Origin: Gemmatimonadota bacterium
GTDB lineage: Bacteria > Gemmatimonadota > Gemmatimonadetes > Gemmatimonadales > Gemmatimonadaceae
Reading direction: 5' to 3'
Assembly (NCBI GenBank): GCA_028287225.1
Contig: JAQBPZ010000213.1
Coordinates: 1 to 18,584, forward strand
Length of the DNA: 18,584 nucleotides
Under the pieces are notes generated by a model. The model did no database searches, was not told the origin of the DNA, and saw only the letters and a list, made by a program, of their open reading frames with translations. Positions 8,603-17,487 of this stretch are shown here, one piece after another (positions within the stretch are counted from its first letter, which is position 1; each line of letters starts with the position of its first letter). The translations under genes were made by a program, and so were the position numbers.

Positions 8603-10228
8603 ATGGCCACACAGATCAAGCCGCAGAGCGACACCCGGCGCCGGGGAACCACCCAGGCCAGCCTCGCCGGCCAGGGGCTCGCCCCCTCCGGCACCGTGCA
8701 CTGGAACCTCGTCGCGCCGGCGCTCATCCAGCACGCGGTGCGCCGCGGCGAGGGACGGCTCGCGGACCGCGGTCCGTTCGTCTCGGTCACCGCGCCGCAC
8801 ACCGGCCGCTCGCCGAACGACAAGTTCGTCGTCCAGGAGCCGAGCACCCAGGCCGACGTGGACTGGGGCAAGGTGAACCAGCCGATCACCCCCGACAAGT
8901 TCGACCTCCTGCTCGCCGACGTGCAGCAGGCGTTGAACGGGCAGCCGGAGCTGTTCGTCGAGGACCTCTACTGCGGAGCCGACCCCGCGTACCGCCTCGC
9001 CGTGCGCTACGTCTCGCCGAACGCGTGGCACATGGCGTTCGTCCGCAACATGTTCATCCGGCCGGAGTCGGCGGAGCTCGCCGGCTTCGCCCCCAACTTC
9101 ACCGTGCTGCACGCCCCGGAGTTCCAGGCCGACCCGGCCCGCCACGGCACGCGCACGGGCACGTTCATCGTGCTCAACCTCGCGAAGCGCATGATCCTCA
9201 TCGGCGGCACGCGCTACGCCGGTGAGCTCAAGAAGGCGATGTTCACGGTGATGAACTACTACATGCCCAAGCAGGGCGTGCTCTCCATGCACTGCTCGGC
9301 CAACATCGGGCCGGCCGGCGACACGGCGCTCTTCTTCGGCCTCTCCGGCACCGGCAAGACCACGCTCTCCGCCGATCCGGCGCGCGCGCTCATCGGCGAC
9401 GACGAGCACGGCTGGTCCTCCGAGGGCACCTTCAACTACGAAGGCGGCTGCTACGCCAAGGTCATCAACCTCTCCCCCGAGAGTGAGCCGGACATCTACC
9501 GCACCACGCAGATGTTCGGCACCATCCTCGAGAACGTCGTGCTGGATGACGACTCGCTGACGGTGAAGTTCGAGGACCAGAGCATCACCGAGAACACCCG
9601 CGCGTCGTACCCGCTCAACTACATCGAGAACCACGTGCCCGGCGGGCGCGGCGGCCACCCGAAGCACATCGTCTTCCTCACCGCCGACGCCTTCGGGGTG
9701 CTGCCCCCGGTCGCGAAGCTCACGCGCGAGCAGGCGATGTACTACTTCCTGTCCGGCTACACCGCCAAGGTCGCCGGCACGGAGCGCGGCGTCACCGAGC
9801 CGCAGGCGACCTTCTCGTCCTGCTTCGGCGCGGTGTTCCTCGTCTGGCATCCCACCAAGTACGCCGAGATGCTCGGCCGCCTGATCGACGAGCACGGCGC
9901 CAACGTCTGGCTCGTGAACACGGGCTGGAGCGGCGGGCCGTACGGCGTGGGCAAGCGCATGAAGCTCGCCTACACCCGCGCGATGGTGCACGCGCTGCTC
10001 GAGGGAAAGCTCGACGCGGTGGTCGGCAAGCCGGATCCCGTCTTCGGGCTGTCCGTGCCGACGGCGGTGCCGGGCGTGCCGAGCGAGGTGCTGGATCCGC
10101 GCGGCACCTGGAACGACCCGGCCGCCTACGATGCCCAGGCGAAGAAGCTGGCCGAGATGTTCCGGAAGAACTTCGAGAAGTTCGAGGGGGCCGACGAAGC
10201 CGTGAAGGCGGCCGGTCCCACGGGCTGA
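8603..10228 (+). CDS. pckA: Phosphoenolpyruvate carboxykinase (ATP)
   Basis: This 541-residue enzyme converts oxaloacetate and ATP to PEP, CO2 and ADP, the first step of gluconeogenesis. The length matches the ATP-dependent family. Motifs: TGRSPNDKF (67-75) for substrate binding, YAGELKKAMF (205-214) with the metal-ligand Lys, H230 in LSMHCSANIG, the P-loop GLSGTGKTTLS (246-256), kinase-2 IGDDEHGW (264-271) with metal-ligand Asp, and GGCYAKVINL (281-290). All are intact. The start ATG has GAGGG at 8589-8593, 9 bases upstream. Malic enzyme just upstream on the same strand suggests joint control of flux from C4 acids to C3 units during growth on organic or amino acids. A hairpin terminator follows 22 bases after the stop. 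Confidence 0.97.
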   Translation: MATQIKPQSDTRRRGTTQASLAGQGLAPSGTVHWNLVAPALIQHAVRRGEGRLADRGPFVSVTAPHTGRSPNDKFVVQEPSTQADVDWGKVNQPITPDKFDLLLADVQQALNGQPELFVEDLYCGADPAYRLAVRYVSPNAWHMAFVRNMFIRPESAELAGFAPNFTVLHAPEFQADPARHGTRTGTFIVLNLAKRMILIGGTRYAGELKKAMFTVMNYYMPKQGVLSMHCSANIGPAGDTALFFGLSGTGKTTLSADPARALIGDDEHGWSSEGTFNYEGGCYAKVINLSPESEPDIYRTTQMFGTILENVVLDDDSLTVKFEDQSITENTRASYPLNYIENHVPGGRGGHPKHIVFLTADAFGVLPPVAKLTREQAMYYFLSGYTAKVAGTERGVTEPQATFSSCFGAVFLVWHPTKYAEMLGRLIDEHGANVWLVNTGWSGGPYGVGKRMKLAYTRAMVHALLEGKLDAVVGKPDPVFGLSVPTAVPGVPSEVLDPRGTWNDPAAYDAQAKKLAEMFRKNFEKFEGADEAVKAAGPTG

Positions 10229-10250
10229 TCCCTCTCGGCCCGGCCGTCGG

Positions 10251-10286
10251 GTGCGCCGTCTCTCCGGAGACGGCGCACTCGCGTTT
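10251..10286 (+). terminator. Hairpin terminator after pckA
   Basis: A perfect 12-bp stem (10251-10262 with 10267-10278) and a 4-base loop (TCCG) are followed after five bases by TTT. It begins 22 bases after the pckA stop. The T-run is short and offset, so efficiency is uncertain, but the strong stem and its position support a terminator. Confidence 0.7.
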
Positions 10287-10356
10287 CCTCACCCTCGCAC
10301 CGGGTGGCTCGCTCGGCGCCCCGCCGGTTTCCAGTCCCCCCGCCCGGTCGTCTCTG

Positions 10357-11523
10357 GTGATGATCCATCAGCTGCTGCGTGCCGTGCTCCGGCGCGCCGG
10401 CATTCCCCTGCTCGCCGCCGTCGCGGCGGCCTGCTCCACGCCACCCGCGGACGCCCCGGTGGTGCGCATCGGCGTGCTCGCCAGCCTCACGGGACCGCGG
10501 GTCGTCATGTCCGGCGCCAGCACGCGCGACGGCGCGATGCTGGCCGCGCGCGAGATCAACGAGGCCGGCGGCATCGACGTGGGCGGGGTGCGCCACCGCA
10601 TGGAGGTGGTGCTGACCGACATCGGCGAGGGGACCGACATGGCCACCTCGGCCGCGCAGTCGCTCCTCACGCGGCCCGACATCCAGGCGATCGTGGGACC
10701 GCAGTACAGCCGCAATGCGCTGCCGGTGGCCGTGCTCGCCGAGAGGGTGGGCGTGCCGATGATCACGCCGATGGCGTCGCACCCCGATGTCACCGCCGGC
10801 CGCCGCTGGGTCTACCGCATCGCCTTCACCGACGACGTACAGGCGACGGCGCTCGCCCGCTGGGCCCGCGAAGGGCTGCACGCCCGGCGCGCCGCGGTGC
10901 TGTACGAGGAGTCCGCCTCCTACAGCCGAGGGCTCACGGAGCGCTTCGCGGCGGCGTTCACGCAGGGCGGCGGGCAGGTCGTGGCCCGCGAGGGCTACAC
11001 GCGTGACCGCGCGAGCGACTTCTCCGCGGCGCTCGGCCGGCTCGCGGCCGCGAAGCCCGACGTCCTCCTGCTCCCCAACGAGCTGCCCGACGACACGCTC
11101 CAGATCCGCCAGGCGGCCGCAGCCGGACTCCGGGCGCCGCTCCTGCTCGCCGACTTCGTGGACCCGAACGTCATGTCGGGCCTGCCCATGCCCGGTGGCC
11201 TCTTCACCACGCACCACTGGTACCTCGAGGGCAGCGCGCCCGCGAACCGCGCGTTCGTGGCGGCGTTCTCGAAGGTGTACGGCCACGCGCCGAACGCCAC
11301 GTCCGCAGCCACGTACGACGCCGTGCGGCTGATCGCCGACGCCATGCACCGCGCCGGCCGGACGACGCCCGCCGCCCTGCGCGATGCGATCGCCGCCACC
11401 CGCGAGTTCCACGGCGCCACCGGCACGATGGACTTCACCGCGCGCCAGGACCCTGCGAAGCGCGCCGTCGTGATGCGCCTCGACGGCGGCCGGCTCGTCG
11501 CGGTGCGGGAGATGGCGCCGTGA
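10357..11523 (+). CDS. LivJ-like substrate-binding lipoprotein (periplasmic binding protein, type 1), probable sensor subunit
   Basis: This 388-residue protein has a lipoprotein signal: Arg residues at 8-13, a hydrophobic core and lipobox AAAC with C26. Mature sequence from about residue 36 (VRIGVLASLTGP) matches the branched-chain amino-acid/amide-binding family (Peripla_BP_6). INEAGGID (69-76), the IVGPQYSRNALPV segment (about 110-122) and GVPMITPMASHP are typical. The ligand cannot be read from the sequence; the family binds amino acids, amides, aromatic acids and urea. No permease or ATPase gene lies in the window; instead the stop overlaps the start of a large sensor kinase by 4 bases (GTGA), so a role in presenting a ligand to the kinase is inferred. 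The reading frame can start at GTG 10357 or ATG 10360; no Shine-Dalgarno decides between them. Confidence 0.85.
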   Translation: MMIHQLLRAVLRRAGIPLLAAVAAACSTPPADAPVVRIGVLASLTGPRVVMSGASTRDGAMLAAREINEAGGIDVGGVRHRMEVVLTDIGEGTDMATSAAQSLLTRPDIQAIVGPQYSRNALPVAVLAERVGVPMITPMASHPDVTAGRRWVYRIAFTDDVQATALARWAREGLHARRAAVLYEESASYSRGLTERFAAAFTQGGGQVVAREGYTRDRASDFSAALGRLAAAKPDVLLLPNELPDDTLQIRQAAAAGLRAPLLLADFVDPNVMSGLPMPGGLFTTHHWYLEGSAPANRAFVAAFSKVYGHAPNATSAATYDAVRLIADAMHRAGRTTPAALRDAIAATREFHGATGTMDFTARQDPAKRAVVMRLDGGRLVAVREMAP

Positions 11524-14207
11524 CGGACGCCGCGGCCGAGCATCCACTCCCGAGGGCGGGATGGCGCACGCGCCTCGCCTCGCGACTGGCCGTCGCCTTC
11601 TTCCTCCCCGCCGCGGCGGTGGTGGTGTTCGCCGCGACCGTCGGCTTCATCGAGATGCGCAGCGCGCTGCGGGAGTCCGCCTTCGATCGCCTGCGCGCCG
11701 CGACGGACGTGCGCGAAGGGCAGTTCGATCGCTGGGTGCGCGAGCAGACCAACGACCTGCGCTTCCTCGCCACCATGCCGCAGCTGCAGGAGGGCATCAC
11801 CGCCGCGGCGCGCGCCGGAACGGGGGCCGCTGCCCTGGATGCCATGCTGCGCCGCTCGGTGAGCACGCAGCAGGACTTCACGCGCATCGTGCTCCTCTCC
11901 GCGGTGGGCGGGCGCGTGTTCGCGGCCAGCGACAGCACCCTCCTCGGCCAGTATCGGGTGAGCGAACGGCACTTCCTCGAAGGCCGCACGCGCGTCGTGG
12001 TGCAGAACGTCTATCCGGCGCCGGCCACGGGCATGCCGACGCTCACGATCGCCATGCCGGTGCTGGCCGCCGACGGCACCACCATCGCGGTGCTCGCCGG
12101 TGACGCGAACCTCGCGCGCGTGGAGGAGGTCGTCGCCGACCGCAGCGGGCTCGGAGAGACGGGCGATGCGTACCTCGTCGACCGCTTTCACGAGTTCGTG
12201 CGCGGCAACGACTATGACCGCCAGCGCTTCCCGCGCGGCATCCACACGCCGGCCATCGACCGCGCGGTGAGCGGCATCTCCGGGGCCGGCGTCTACCGCA
12301 ACTACGCGGGCCGCGAGGTGGTCGGCGTGTACCGGTGGATGCCCGCGCGGCAACTCGCCCTCTTCGCCGAGATGTCGACGGACGAGGCGTTCGCGCCGGC
12401 GCGGCGGCTCGTCTGGGAGATGATGCTGATCGGCGCACTCGCGGTGCTCACGCTCGCGCTCGGCCTGATGTTCGTGGCGCGTCACATCGCGCGCCCGGTG
12501 CTGGAGATCGCCGACGCGGCGGAGCGCGTCGCCGGGGGCAACCTCACTACCACCGCCCCGGTGCGCACCGCCGACGAGATCGGCCAGCTCGCGGCCGCCT
12601 TCAACGTGATGACCCGCCGGCTGGCCGCCGCACACGGCGCGCTCGAGGCCCAGCTGCACGCCACCGAGTCGGCGGCGGAGGCCACCGAGGCGAGCCGACG
12701 GCTGCTGCGGGCGCTCATCGACCACCTCCCTGCCCTCGTGGCGGTGAAGGATCTCGACGGCCGCTACCTCATCACCAACGCCTCCTTCGGCGACTTCCAC
12801 CGCGTGCCCGCCGTGACGCTCCTCGGCCGCAGTCCGGCGGAGGTGCTCCCACAGGCCAACGCGATCGCGATCGCCGAGTGCGACGCGCAGGTGCTCGCCA
12901 CGGGGGCGACGCTCACCGCGGAGGAGACGCACGTGGTGGGCAGCCAGGAACGCGCCTTCCTCACCGCGCGCTTCCCCCTGCGCGATGCCGACGGGCGCAT
13001 CTTCGCCATCGGCGTGGTGGCCACCGACATCACTGAGCGGAAGCGGCTGGAATCGCAGGTCCTCCACCAGCAGAAGCTCGAGGCGGTGGGGCGACTCGCC
13101 GGTGGCGTGGCGCACGACATGAACAACCTGCTCACCGCCGTGCGCTGCAACGCCGAGCTCCTGCTGGACGGCATGGCCCCCGACCATCCCGACCGGCAGC
13201 CGCTGGAGGAAATCGACCGCTCGGTGCGCAACGGCTCCGCCCTCACGCGGCAGCTGCTCACCTTCAGCCGCGCGCACGTGGTTCGCCCCAGCGCGCTCGA
13301 CGTGAACCGCATCCTCGGCGGGATGACGGCGATGCTGCGCCGCTACGTCGGCACCGGCATCGAGATGCGGTTCGACCTCGCCGACGACCTCTGGCTCGTG
13401 CGCGCCGACGAAGGGCAGATGGAGCAGGTGCTCCTCAACCTCCTCTCCAACGCGCACGACGCCATGCCGGTCGGCGGCACGGCGACGGTCGCCACCGAGA
13501 ACGTCGTCGTGGGCGGGCCAACGGGGGTCGTCGTGCCGAACCTCGCCGCCGGCGAATACGTACGGCTCGGCGTGCACGACACGGGCACCGGCATCGACCC
13601 CGAGCTCCTGCCCCTGCTCTTCGAGCCCTTCTTCACCACGAAGGAGCCGGGACGCGGCACGGGCCTCGGCCTGTCCACCGCCTATGCCATCGTGCAGCAG
13701 GCGCTCGGCGCGATCACCATCGACTCCGTGCTCGGGCGCGGCACCACGTTCAACGTGTACCTGCCACGGCATCCCGACGAGCCCTTCGTGGCGCCGGAGC
13801 CGCTGCCCCCGCGGGTGGCGCCCGGCTCCGGCGAGATGCTGCTCGTCATCGACGACGAGGCGCCCGTGCGCACCGCGCTGCGCCGCATGCTCGCGCTCCA
13901 GGGCTACCGCATCGTGGAGGCCCAGTCCGGCCGCGATGCCCTCGCCCTCTTCCAGGAGCATGGCGACGCGATCGCGCTCGTGCTCACCGACGTGTTCATG
14001 CCCGAGATGAACGGCCCCGAGATCGCGGCGCGGCTGCACGAGCAGCGCCCGTCGCTCCCCGTGATCTTCATGAGCGGCTACACCGCCAGCGAGATCGTGC
14101 GCCGCGGCCTGATGCGCGAGGAGACGCGGTTCCTCCAGAAGCCGTTCAACCGGCCCCAGCTCGTGGACCTCGTCGCCGAGATGCTGCGGAAGACGCAGAT
14201 CAGCTGA
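11520..14207 (+). CDS. Hybrid sensor histidine kinase: dCache-HAMP-PAS-HisKA-HATPase-REC
   Basis: This 895-residue membrane kinase probably senses an extracytoplasmic signal and phosphorylates its own receiver. Domains: first membrane helix about 22-44; extracytoplasmic double-Cache domain about 46-295 (with the typical Cache stretch SERHFLEGR and PTLTIAMPVLAADG at about 148-186); second helix about 301-321; HAMP about 322-375; a short coiled linker; PAS about 395-510; HisKA with phosphoacceptor H532 (GGVAHDMNNLL); HATPase with N-box NLLSNAHDA (640-648), DTGTGID (687-693), FEPFFTTK (701-708) and GRGTGLGLS (711-719); receiver about 773-890 with acidic pair D778/D779, phospho-Asp D824 (LTDVFMPEMNG), S852 and K874. 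All catalytic residues are present. The start is a GTG that overlaps the stop of the binding lipoprotein, so expression is coupled. There is no separate response regulator or output domain nearby; a phosphotransfer partner must be elsewhere. Confidence 0.93.
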   Translation: MTDAAAEHPLPRAGWRTRLASRLAVAFFLPAAAVVVFAATVGFIEMRSALRESAFDRLRAATDVREGQFDRWVREQTNDLRFLATMPQLQEGITAAARAGTGAAALDAMLRRSVSTQQDFTRIVLLSAVGGRVFAASDSTLLGQYRVSERHFLEGRTRVVVQNVYPAPATGMPTLTIAMPVLAADGTTIAVLAGDANLARVEEVVADRSGLGETGDAYLVDRFHEFVRGNDYDRQRFPRGIHTPAIDRAVSGISGAGVYRNYAGREVVGVYRWMPARQLALFAEMSTDEAFAPARRLVWEMMLIGALAVLTLALGLMFVARHIARPVLEIADAAERVAGGNLTTTAPVRTADEIGQLAAAFNVMTRRLAAAHGALEAQLHATESAAEATEASRRLLRALIDHLPALVAVKDLDGRYLITNASFGDFHRVPAVTLLGRSPAEVLPQANAIAIAECDAQVLATGATLTAEETHVVGSQERAFLTARFPLRDADGRIFAIGVVATDITERKRLESQVLHQQKLEAVGRLAGGVAHDMNNLLTAVRCNAELLLDGMAPDHPDRQPLEEIDRSVRNGSALTRQLLTFSRAHVVRPSALDVNRILGGMTAMLRRYVGTGIEMRFDLADDLWLVRADEGQMEQVLLNLLSNAHDAMPVGGTATVATENVVVGGPTGVVVPNLAAGEYVRLGVHDTGTGIDPELLPLLFEPFFTTKEPGRGTGLGLSTAYAIVQQALGAITIDSVLGRGTTFNVYLPRHPDEPFVAPEPLPPRVAPGSGEMLLVIDDEAPVRTALRRMLALQGYRIVEAQSGRDALALFQEHGDAIALVLTDVFMPEMNGPEIAARLHEQRPSLPVIFMSGYTASEIVRRGLMREETRFLQKPFNRPQLVDLVAEMLRKTQIS

Positions 14208-14239
14208 GGCGCCGACTGGCCGGCCGATGATCCATCCGC

Positions 14240-14251
14240 CAGCTTTGTCGC
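14240..14251 (+). promoter_or_regulatory. Candidate CAGCTTTG (TAnnTTTG-like) element before the HD gene
   Basis: CAGCTTTG at 14240-14247 ends 4 bases before the ATG at 14252 and matches TAnnTTTG at seven of eight positions. There is no Shine-Dalgarno. It would give a leaderless mRNA for the HD protein despite only 44 bases between it and the kinase gene. Weak, pattern-based. Confidence 0.35.
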
Positions 14252-15532
14252 ATGCCCTTCGAGATCATCCGCGATCCCCTCTGGAACAACATCCGGGTCG
14301 ACCCGCTCGCGCTGCGGCTCGTGGACTCCCGTCCGTTCCAGCGGCTTCGCTACGTGCGCCAGCTCGGGCTCGCGTATCTCGTGTATCCCGGCGCCAGCCA
14401 CTCGCGCTTCGAGCACGCGCTCGGCGCCTACCACCTGGCGCGCCGCGCGCTCGCGCTGTTCGAGGAGCGCGAGCTCGCCTCGCGGCCGGATGCGGAAGAG
14501 TCGCGCATCGTCCGCTGCGCGGCGCTGCTCCACGACATCGGGCACTATCCCTTCTCGCACGCGCTGGAGGAGATCGGCGCGCTGCATCACGAGGAGGTCG
14601 CGCGGCCGCTCATCACCGGCGGCGAGGTGGCCGAGGTGCTCCGCGAGGCGCTCGGCGCCGACGCGCCCGAGCGCATCATGGCGCTGATCCGCGGCACCAG
14701 CACGAGCCCCCTCCAGGGCCTCATCTCCGGCTCGCTCGACCTCGACAAGATCGAGTACCTCAAGCGCGACGCGTTCATGTGCGGGGTGAACTACGGTGAC
14801 ATCGACGTGGACCGCCTGCTCGACTCGCTCACCATCGTGACCGATCCGGAGCGCGGCCGCCACGTCGTCGGCATCTCCGAGAAGGGGCTGTCCGCGCTGG
14901 AGTCGCTGCTGTTCGCCAAGTACCAGATGTACCGCAACGTGTACTGGCATCACGCGGTGCGCAGCGCCACGGCCATGTACAAGCGGCTGGTCGATGGCGC
15001 GCTGCGCGCCGGCTCGCTCGGCGCCGAGACGCTCGCGGCGTTCACGGACGAGGGGCTGCTGCACGAGCTCGCGCAGCGCGCGCCGACGCCGCTGCTCGCG
15101 GCGCTTCGCGAGCGGCGCCTGTACAAGCGGGTGTTCGAGTGTCCTGCCGCAGAGCTGCCGCCCGGCGGAGGCGAATGGATCGCCGATGACCGCGCGCTCG
15201 TGGTCGCCGTGGAGGACCGTCTGGCGGCGGAGCTGGGCCTCGGCGCCGGCGAGCTGCTCCTCGACTACCCCACCAAGACCCAGATGCTCGGGCTGGACAT
15301 CCCCGTCGTGCGCCGCGACGGCACGGTGCGGCGCCTCACCGCCGCGGGGTGGGAAGGCGCGGTCAACCTGCCGAAGCTGTCGGAGGAGCTGTACGGCAGC
15401 GCGCGGTGGCTGCGCGTGTTCGCGTGCCGGCGCGTGTCCATCGAGAAGCGTGCGGTGGTACGGCTGGCCGAGATGAGTGGGGACGAGGTGCGGACCGCGC
15501 TGCAGGCCGGCGCGCTCCTGGAGCGGCGGTAG
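14252..15532 (+). CDS. HD-domain phosphohydrolase, dNTPase/SAMHD1-like
   Basis: This 426-residue cytosolic protein belongs to the HD superfamily phosphohydrolases (COG1078 type). It opens with the family pattern IRDPLWNNI and RPFQRLRYVRQLG (27-39). Metal ligands fit the HD site: H55 (SRFEHALG), H94 and D95 (LLHDIGHYPFSH), and D165 in SGSLDLDKIEYLKRD, the position of the last Asp ligand in SAMHD1. The relatives hydrolyse dNTPs to deoxynucleosides and triphosphate; substrate here is inferred from homology and the activity may need an allosteric nucleotide. Length is typical. Start ATG is supported by alignment of the N-terminus with the family. It lies 44 bases after the kinase gene, on the same strand, with a promoter-like element of its own; a functional link to the kinase is not evident. 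Confidence 0.9.
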   Translation: MPFEIIRDPLWNNIRVDPLALRLVDSRPFQRLRYVRQLGLAYLVYPGASHSRFEHALGAYHLARRALALFEERELASRPDAEESRIVRCAALLHDIGHYPFSHALEEIGALHHEEVARPLITGGEVAEVLREALGADAPERIMALIRGTSTSPLQGLISGSLDLDKIEYLKRDAFMCGVNYGDIDVDRLLDSLTIVTDPERGRHVVGISEKGLSALESLLFAKYQMYRNVYWHHAVRSATAMYKRLVDGALRAGSLGAETLAAFTDEGLLHELAQRAPTPLLAALRERRLYKRVFECPAAELPPGGGEWIADDRALVVAVEDRLAAELGLGAGELLLDYPTKTQMLGLDIPVVRRDGTVRRLTAAGWEGAVNLPKLSEELYGSARWLRVFACRRVSIEKRAVVRLAEMSGDEVRTALQAGALLERR

Positions 15533-15710
15533 TCCGCTCGGGAGACCGCGCAGTACGCCGGCGTCCATCAGGGTACGGAGCTCGCCGGCCCGCACACGAG
15601 GAGCGGCGAGTCGATCGTGACGGATGTGTGCTATCTCACAGCGGCGGGTCGGGAGGGTGCGCTCAGGTTGCGCGGGCCGGCTCCATTCCAACCCCGAAGA
15701 TAGGACCGAC

Positions 15711-17432
15711 ATGATGTCGAGCTTCGTGCAGGCACTGCTGCGCCGGTGCCGCGTGCCGATCATTGCGGTGGCTGCGCTGTCGGCCCTCTCGTGCCGGGAG
15801 GCCCCCACCGGTCCGCAGGATCCCGCCGAGCCGGCAATCCGGCTCGAGTCGCCCGTCTCGGGCCAGGTGATCGGAGATACGATCGTCCTGTTGCGCGGGG
15901 TCGCTGAAGCGCCCGGAGCCGTGGACCTCGTCGAGGCGTCATACGACTCCCTCGACGTCCTGCCCGCGACCTCGATCACTCTTTACCGGTACGACCAGCA
16001 CTTCAAGCCCGACGGCTCCGTCGACTCTCCGACTCGCGTGCCCTTCGAGGCACGCCTGCCCATGAGGGCCGGCTCCACAACGGTGACCATCGCCATGTCG
16101 TATCGCCTGAACCGGGACGATCCCATCCAGGGTTCGACGGAACGCAGGGTCTCCGTATCCGTTCCCTTCCAGATCTGGCGGAAGCCCACGCTCCGCCTCG
16201 AGCGCGGCGCGGCCGACACGGTCTACGATCGGTCGCTCTCGCTGCGCGTCTCCGTCTCGGGAATCGACACCGCGCGCCAGCTCGAGCTGGTGGTGGACGA
16301 GGGAACGCCGAGGGAACGGCGCGCTCCCAACCGGGGGGACTACAGCGACCCGATCGGTCCCGGCCAGCCTGGAGTGGATCCGGCGTCCTGGACCCGCGTC
16401 GAGCTGCCGGACACGCTCGGCGATGGTCCGCACACCTTCGTGCTGCGACTGCGCGACGAGATGGGGCTCGCCGACTCGGTACGCGGCGCCTTCTTCACCC
16501 GCATCGCGTCGGACCCCTACACCCTGGTGCCGCTTCCGGGACTCGGCGGCACCGACGCCTGGGCGAGCGACGTGAACGCCGTCGGTGACGTCGTGGGGTG
16601 GGCGAAGGATCCATCCGCGCAGCCGCACGCGGTTGCATGGCGCGGCGGCGCCATCTCCGTCCTTCCGGAGCCGGCCGGGAGCACCGGGTCGGCCGCGAAC
16701 GCGGTCAACGAGCGAGGCGACATCGCCGGCATGATCACCGGCAGCAGAGCACAGCCGGTCGTGTGGTCCGGAGGCGTCCCGCGGGTGATCGGCGTGCCCG
16801 GAGTGGACGGGTGCACGGCGGCGATGGACGTGAACGACCTGGGTGACGTGGTGATACGCTGCTTCTACAGCTCCGTGATCGACCGCTCCGGCGCCCAGAC
16901 CGTTACCGGCGTCGCGGACCCGCGCGCACTCAACTCGCGGGGCCAGGTGGTGGGCCTCTCCGGGCCAGGGTTGAACAGCGGCACCTTCACCGCCCCCACG
17001 TTCGGCATCACGATCCCGCCGGATGCCGGCTTTCGCCACGTGACCGGGCGAGGGCCACGCTATTTCGCGACCAGCATCAACGAGGCGTCACAGGCGCTCG
17101 GCAGCGCGACGACCGATTACACCGGACGGACGCACTTCCTCTTCACCGGCGCGGGCACGCCCGTGACCGACCTCACGACGGCGCTCGGCGGACCGCTCGC
17201 CGAACTGACTTCCGAGCACATCACGGAGAACGGTACCGTGCTGGCCTTCGACACACGAAGCCACACCGCGTACCGCTGGCGTGCGGGCCGGACGAGGCGC
17301 GTGGTCGTCACGACGCCGGGGTGGATCCTGGACCGCGTGACTTCGATGAACGACGCCGGCGAGATCGTGGGTCACGCGACGAGCACGAGCACCGGGCAGA
17401 CCTCCGCCGTGCGGCTCCGCCCCACGCCCTGA
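15711..17432 (+). CDS. Lipoprotein with Ig-like N-terminal region and HAF-type repeats
   Basis: This 573-residue protein begins with a lipoprotein-like signal (Arg at 11-14, hydrophobic 16-26, SALSC with C28), so it is probably anchored in a membrane facing the periplasm or surface. The lipobox is slightly off consensus (Leu at -2). Residues about 42-150 and 170-260 are beta-rich and look like bacterial Ig-like or cadherin-type modules. From about residue 270 to the end, six short repeats of the pattern (D/A/S)-x-N-x2-G-(D/Q/E)-x2-G occur near residues 285, 328, 372, 405, 456 and 546, alternating with A/V-W-R/S-G-G or similar strands. This is the HAF repeat seen in large extracellular bacterial proteins, probably a beta-propeller. 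The function is unknown. The start may be ATG 15711 or 15714. The 178-base gap upstream holds no gene; TATCTC at 15632 is a faint promoter-like match. Confidence 0.78.
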   Translation: MMSSFVQALLRRCRVPIIAVAALSALSCREAPTGPQDPAEPAIRLESPVSGQVIGDTIVLLRGVAEAPGAVDLVEASYDSLDVLPATSITLYRYDQHFKPDGSVDSPTRVPFEARLPMRAGSTTVTIAMSYRLNRDDPIQGSTERRVSVSVPFQIWRKPTLRLERGAADTVYDRSLSLRVSVSGIDTARQLELVVDEGTPRERRAPNRGDYSDPIGPGQPGVDPASWTRVELPDTLGDGPHTFVLRLRDEMGLADSVRGAFFTRIASDPYTLVPLPGLGGTDAWASDVNAVGDVVGWAKDPSAQPHAVAWRGGAISVLPEPAGSTGSAANAVNERGDIAGMITGSRAQPVVWSGGVPRVIGVPGVDGCTAAMDVNDLGDVVIRCFYSSVIDRSGAQTVTGVADPRALNSRGQVVGLSGPGLNSGTFTAPTFGITIPPDAGFRHVTGRGPRYFATSINEASQALGSATTDYTGRTHFLFTGAGTPVTDLTTALGGPLAELTSEHITENGTVLAFDTRSHTAYRWRAGRTRRVVVTTPGWILDRVTSMNDAGEIVGHATSTSTGQTSAVRLRPTP

Positions 17433-17487
17433 GCGCTGGCGCCGGCAGGGCCCCTGCCGAGGCCAGTCCTTCCGCGGATGTCGTCTC

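Noticed and set aside
10357..11523. Reading the lipoprotein as part of a branched-chain amino-acid ABC transporter
   Set aside because: No LivH, LivM, LivG or LivF gene is adjacent; the only overlapping partner is the sensor kinase. A transporter encoded elsewhere cannot be excluded.
10995..14039. A 1014-codon open frame on the minus strand across the kinase gene
   Set aside because: Antisense of a fully motif-complete kinase. Its translation is low complexity (Arg, His, Glu, Val, Ala rich) with no domain; long antisense frames are expected in DNA with GC-rich third positions.
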